A stretch of 64,000 nucleotides of DNA from Dyella sp. S184 (GTDB taxonomy: Bacteria; Pseudomonadota; Gammaproteobacteria; Xanthomonadales; Rhodanobacteraceae). The DNA is taken from the NCBI RefSeq assembly GCF_009766065.1, contig NZ_LMUE01000009.1, forward strand, positions 346,196 to 410,195, in the 5' to 3' direction. The notes under the pieces were generated by a model. It searched no databases and was not told the origin of the DNA. It saw only the letters and a list, made by a program, of their open reading frames with translations. The translations under genes and the position numbers were made by a program. Shown here one piece after another: positions 63,421-64,000 of the stretch; position 1 is the first letter of the stretch, and every line of letters begins with the position of its first letter.

Positions 63421-64000
63421 TTAGCCGCATTGTGCCTCGAACTCGATGGGAGAACGATAGCCCAAAGCGGAGTGTAAGCGCGTGTTGTTGTAGAAATCGA
63501 TGTAGCTGCGCACGGCGTTTCGTAATGAGCTTTCGGTGTCGAAACACTGGCGGTGATACATGTCCGATTTCATCGACTTGTTCCACGATTCCATGTGCGC
63601 GTTGTCGGTCATGCGATGCGGGCGGTTTACGCTCTGCACCAGTCCTGCGTTGGCCAACACACGTTTGAAGTCGCCAGCCAGAAATTCAATGCCGCGATCA
63701 CTATGCAGCAGCGTGCCCGCTTGAGGTTTTCGCTGGCGCAACGCTGCTGCCAATGCGCGGCATGTCAGCTGGCTGTCCGGTCTGTGCCCAGCGACCATCC
63801 CAGCAACCGTCGTGAGTAGCGGTCCATGATCGTGGCGAGGTAGCGCCACGTCCCCGACACTTTCAGATAGGTCACATCGGTCACCCAGACCTGATCGGGC
63901 CGATCCACAGTCATCTCGTGAACCTGATTGTCGACGCTAGCGAAGAAGCGATCCACGCCCGGGCAACGTCGATACAGATCGGCAGAGCAGCCGCGGATAC
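63421..64000 (-). pseudogene. IS3-family transposase OrfB, frameshifted and cut by window end
   Basis: The integrase-core domain is split over two frames. The upstream part ([20 protein letters not shown] to [10 protein letters not shown]) holds the first catalytic Asp; the downstream part ([54 protein letters not shown]) holds the second Asp and the Glu of the DDE triad. The frames meet near 63770-63774, where one base seems missing from a short C run (in the minus sense). A programmed shift is not known at this position in IS3 OrfB, so the gene is probably inactive. The 5' part, including OrfA, is outside the window. Confidence 0.85.

Overview
The window is a high-GC (mid-60s percent by eye, not counted) stretch of a gammaproteobacterial chromosome. 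Gene content and order suggest the Xanthomonadales/Lysobacterales, most like Rhodanobacter, Dyella or Frateuria. The evidence is a lolC-lolD-comEC-exbB-exbD-msbA-lpxK cluster, an sdhCDAB-sdhE-ygfX operon, a complete ccmA-I operon followed by a metX-type acyltransferase gene, and typical REP-like repeats. No database search was possible, so the taxonomic call is inference.

Layout. 1-6.2 kb: the end of a cytochrome b561 gene, a TPR-like membrane protein, a CheY-like regulator convergent with a GAF histidine kinase, and a DNA alkylation repair pair (Ada/AlkA fusion and Ogt). 6.2-15.9 kb: accessory and secreted functions (Gln-rich protein, NPP-type phosphodiesterase, glyoxalase/MFS pair, a very large predicted glycoside hydrolase, a DMT transporter, a SnoaL-like protein). 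15.9-18.9 kb: a CpxRA-like two-component system divergent from a Spy/CpxP-like gene, with a CpxR-type box between them, plus a tiny lipoprotein. 19.1-24.9 kb: histidine degradation genes hutF and hutI, separated by a GNAT-nitrilase fusion and a ClC channel. 24.9-33.3 kb (minus strand): an envelope cluster for lipid A (lpxK, msbA), ExbBD, ComEC and LolCD. 33.4-38.0 kb (minus strand): succinate dehydrogenase with three small accessory genes, including a 55-codon DUF1674/SDHAF4-like gene at its head. 38.1-42.0 kb: YgfZ, a SleB-like hydrolase, two glycine-zipper proteins and TatD. 42.1-46.9 kb: a MarR-emrCAB-type efflux operon. 47.0-50.4 kb: phaR, phaB, kmo and a DUF3293 gene. 50.4-59.2 kb: cytochrome c maturation ccmABCDEFGHI, then metX-like and cysteine dioxygenase-like genes. 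59.2-62.6 kb: tRNA-Leu(CAA), a SUMF1-fold membrane protein, RNase D and tRNA-Ala(CGC).

The last 1.4 kb is mobile DNA. Downstream of tRNA-Ala lie the first few codons of a P4-type integrase, then a gene cassette whose small membrane-protein gene is bounded by two attC-like sites. The second site is cut off beside an IS3-family transposase that carries an internal frameshift and runs off the window. This integron-like remnant is the most unusual part of the window. Other points worth checking are the CpxR box, paired inverted repeats flanking phaR, repeat invasion of the ccmE 3' end, and a REP/tandem-repeat block between sdhA and sdhB.
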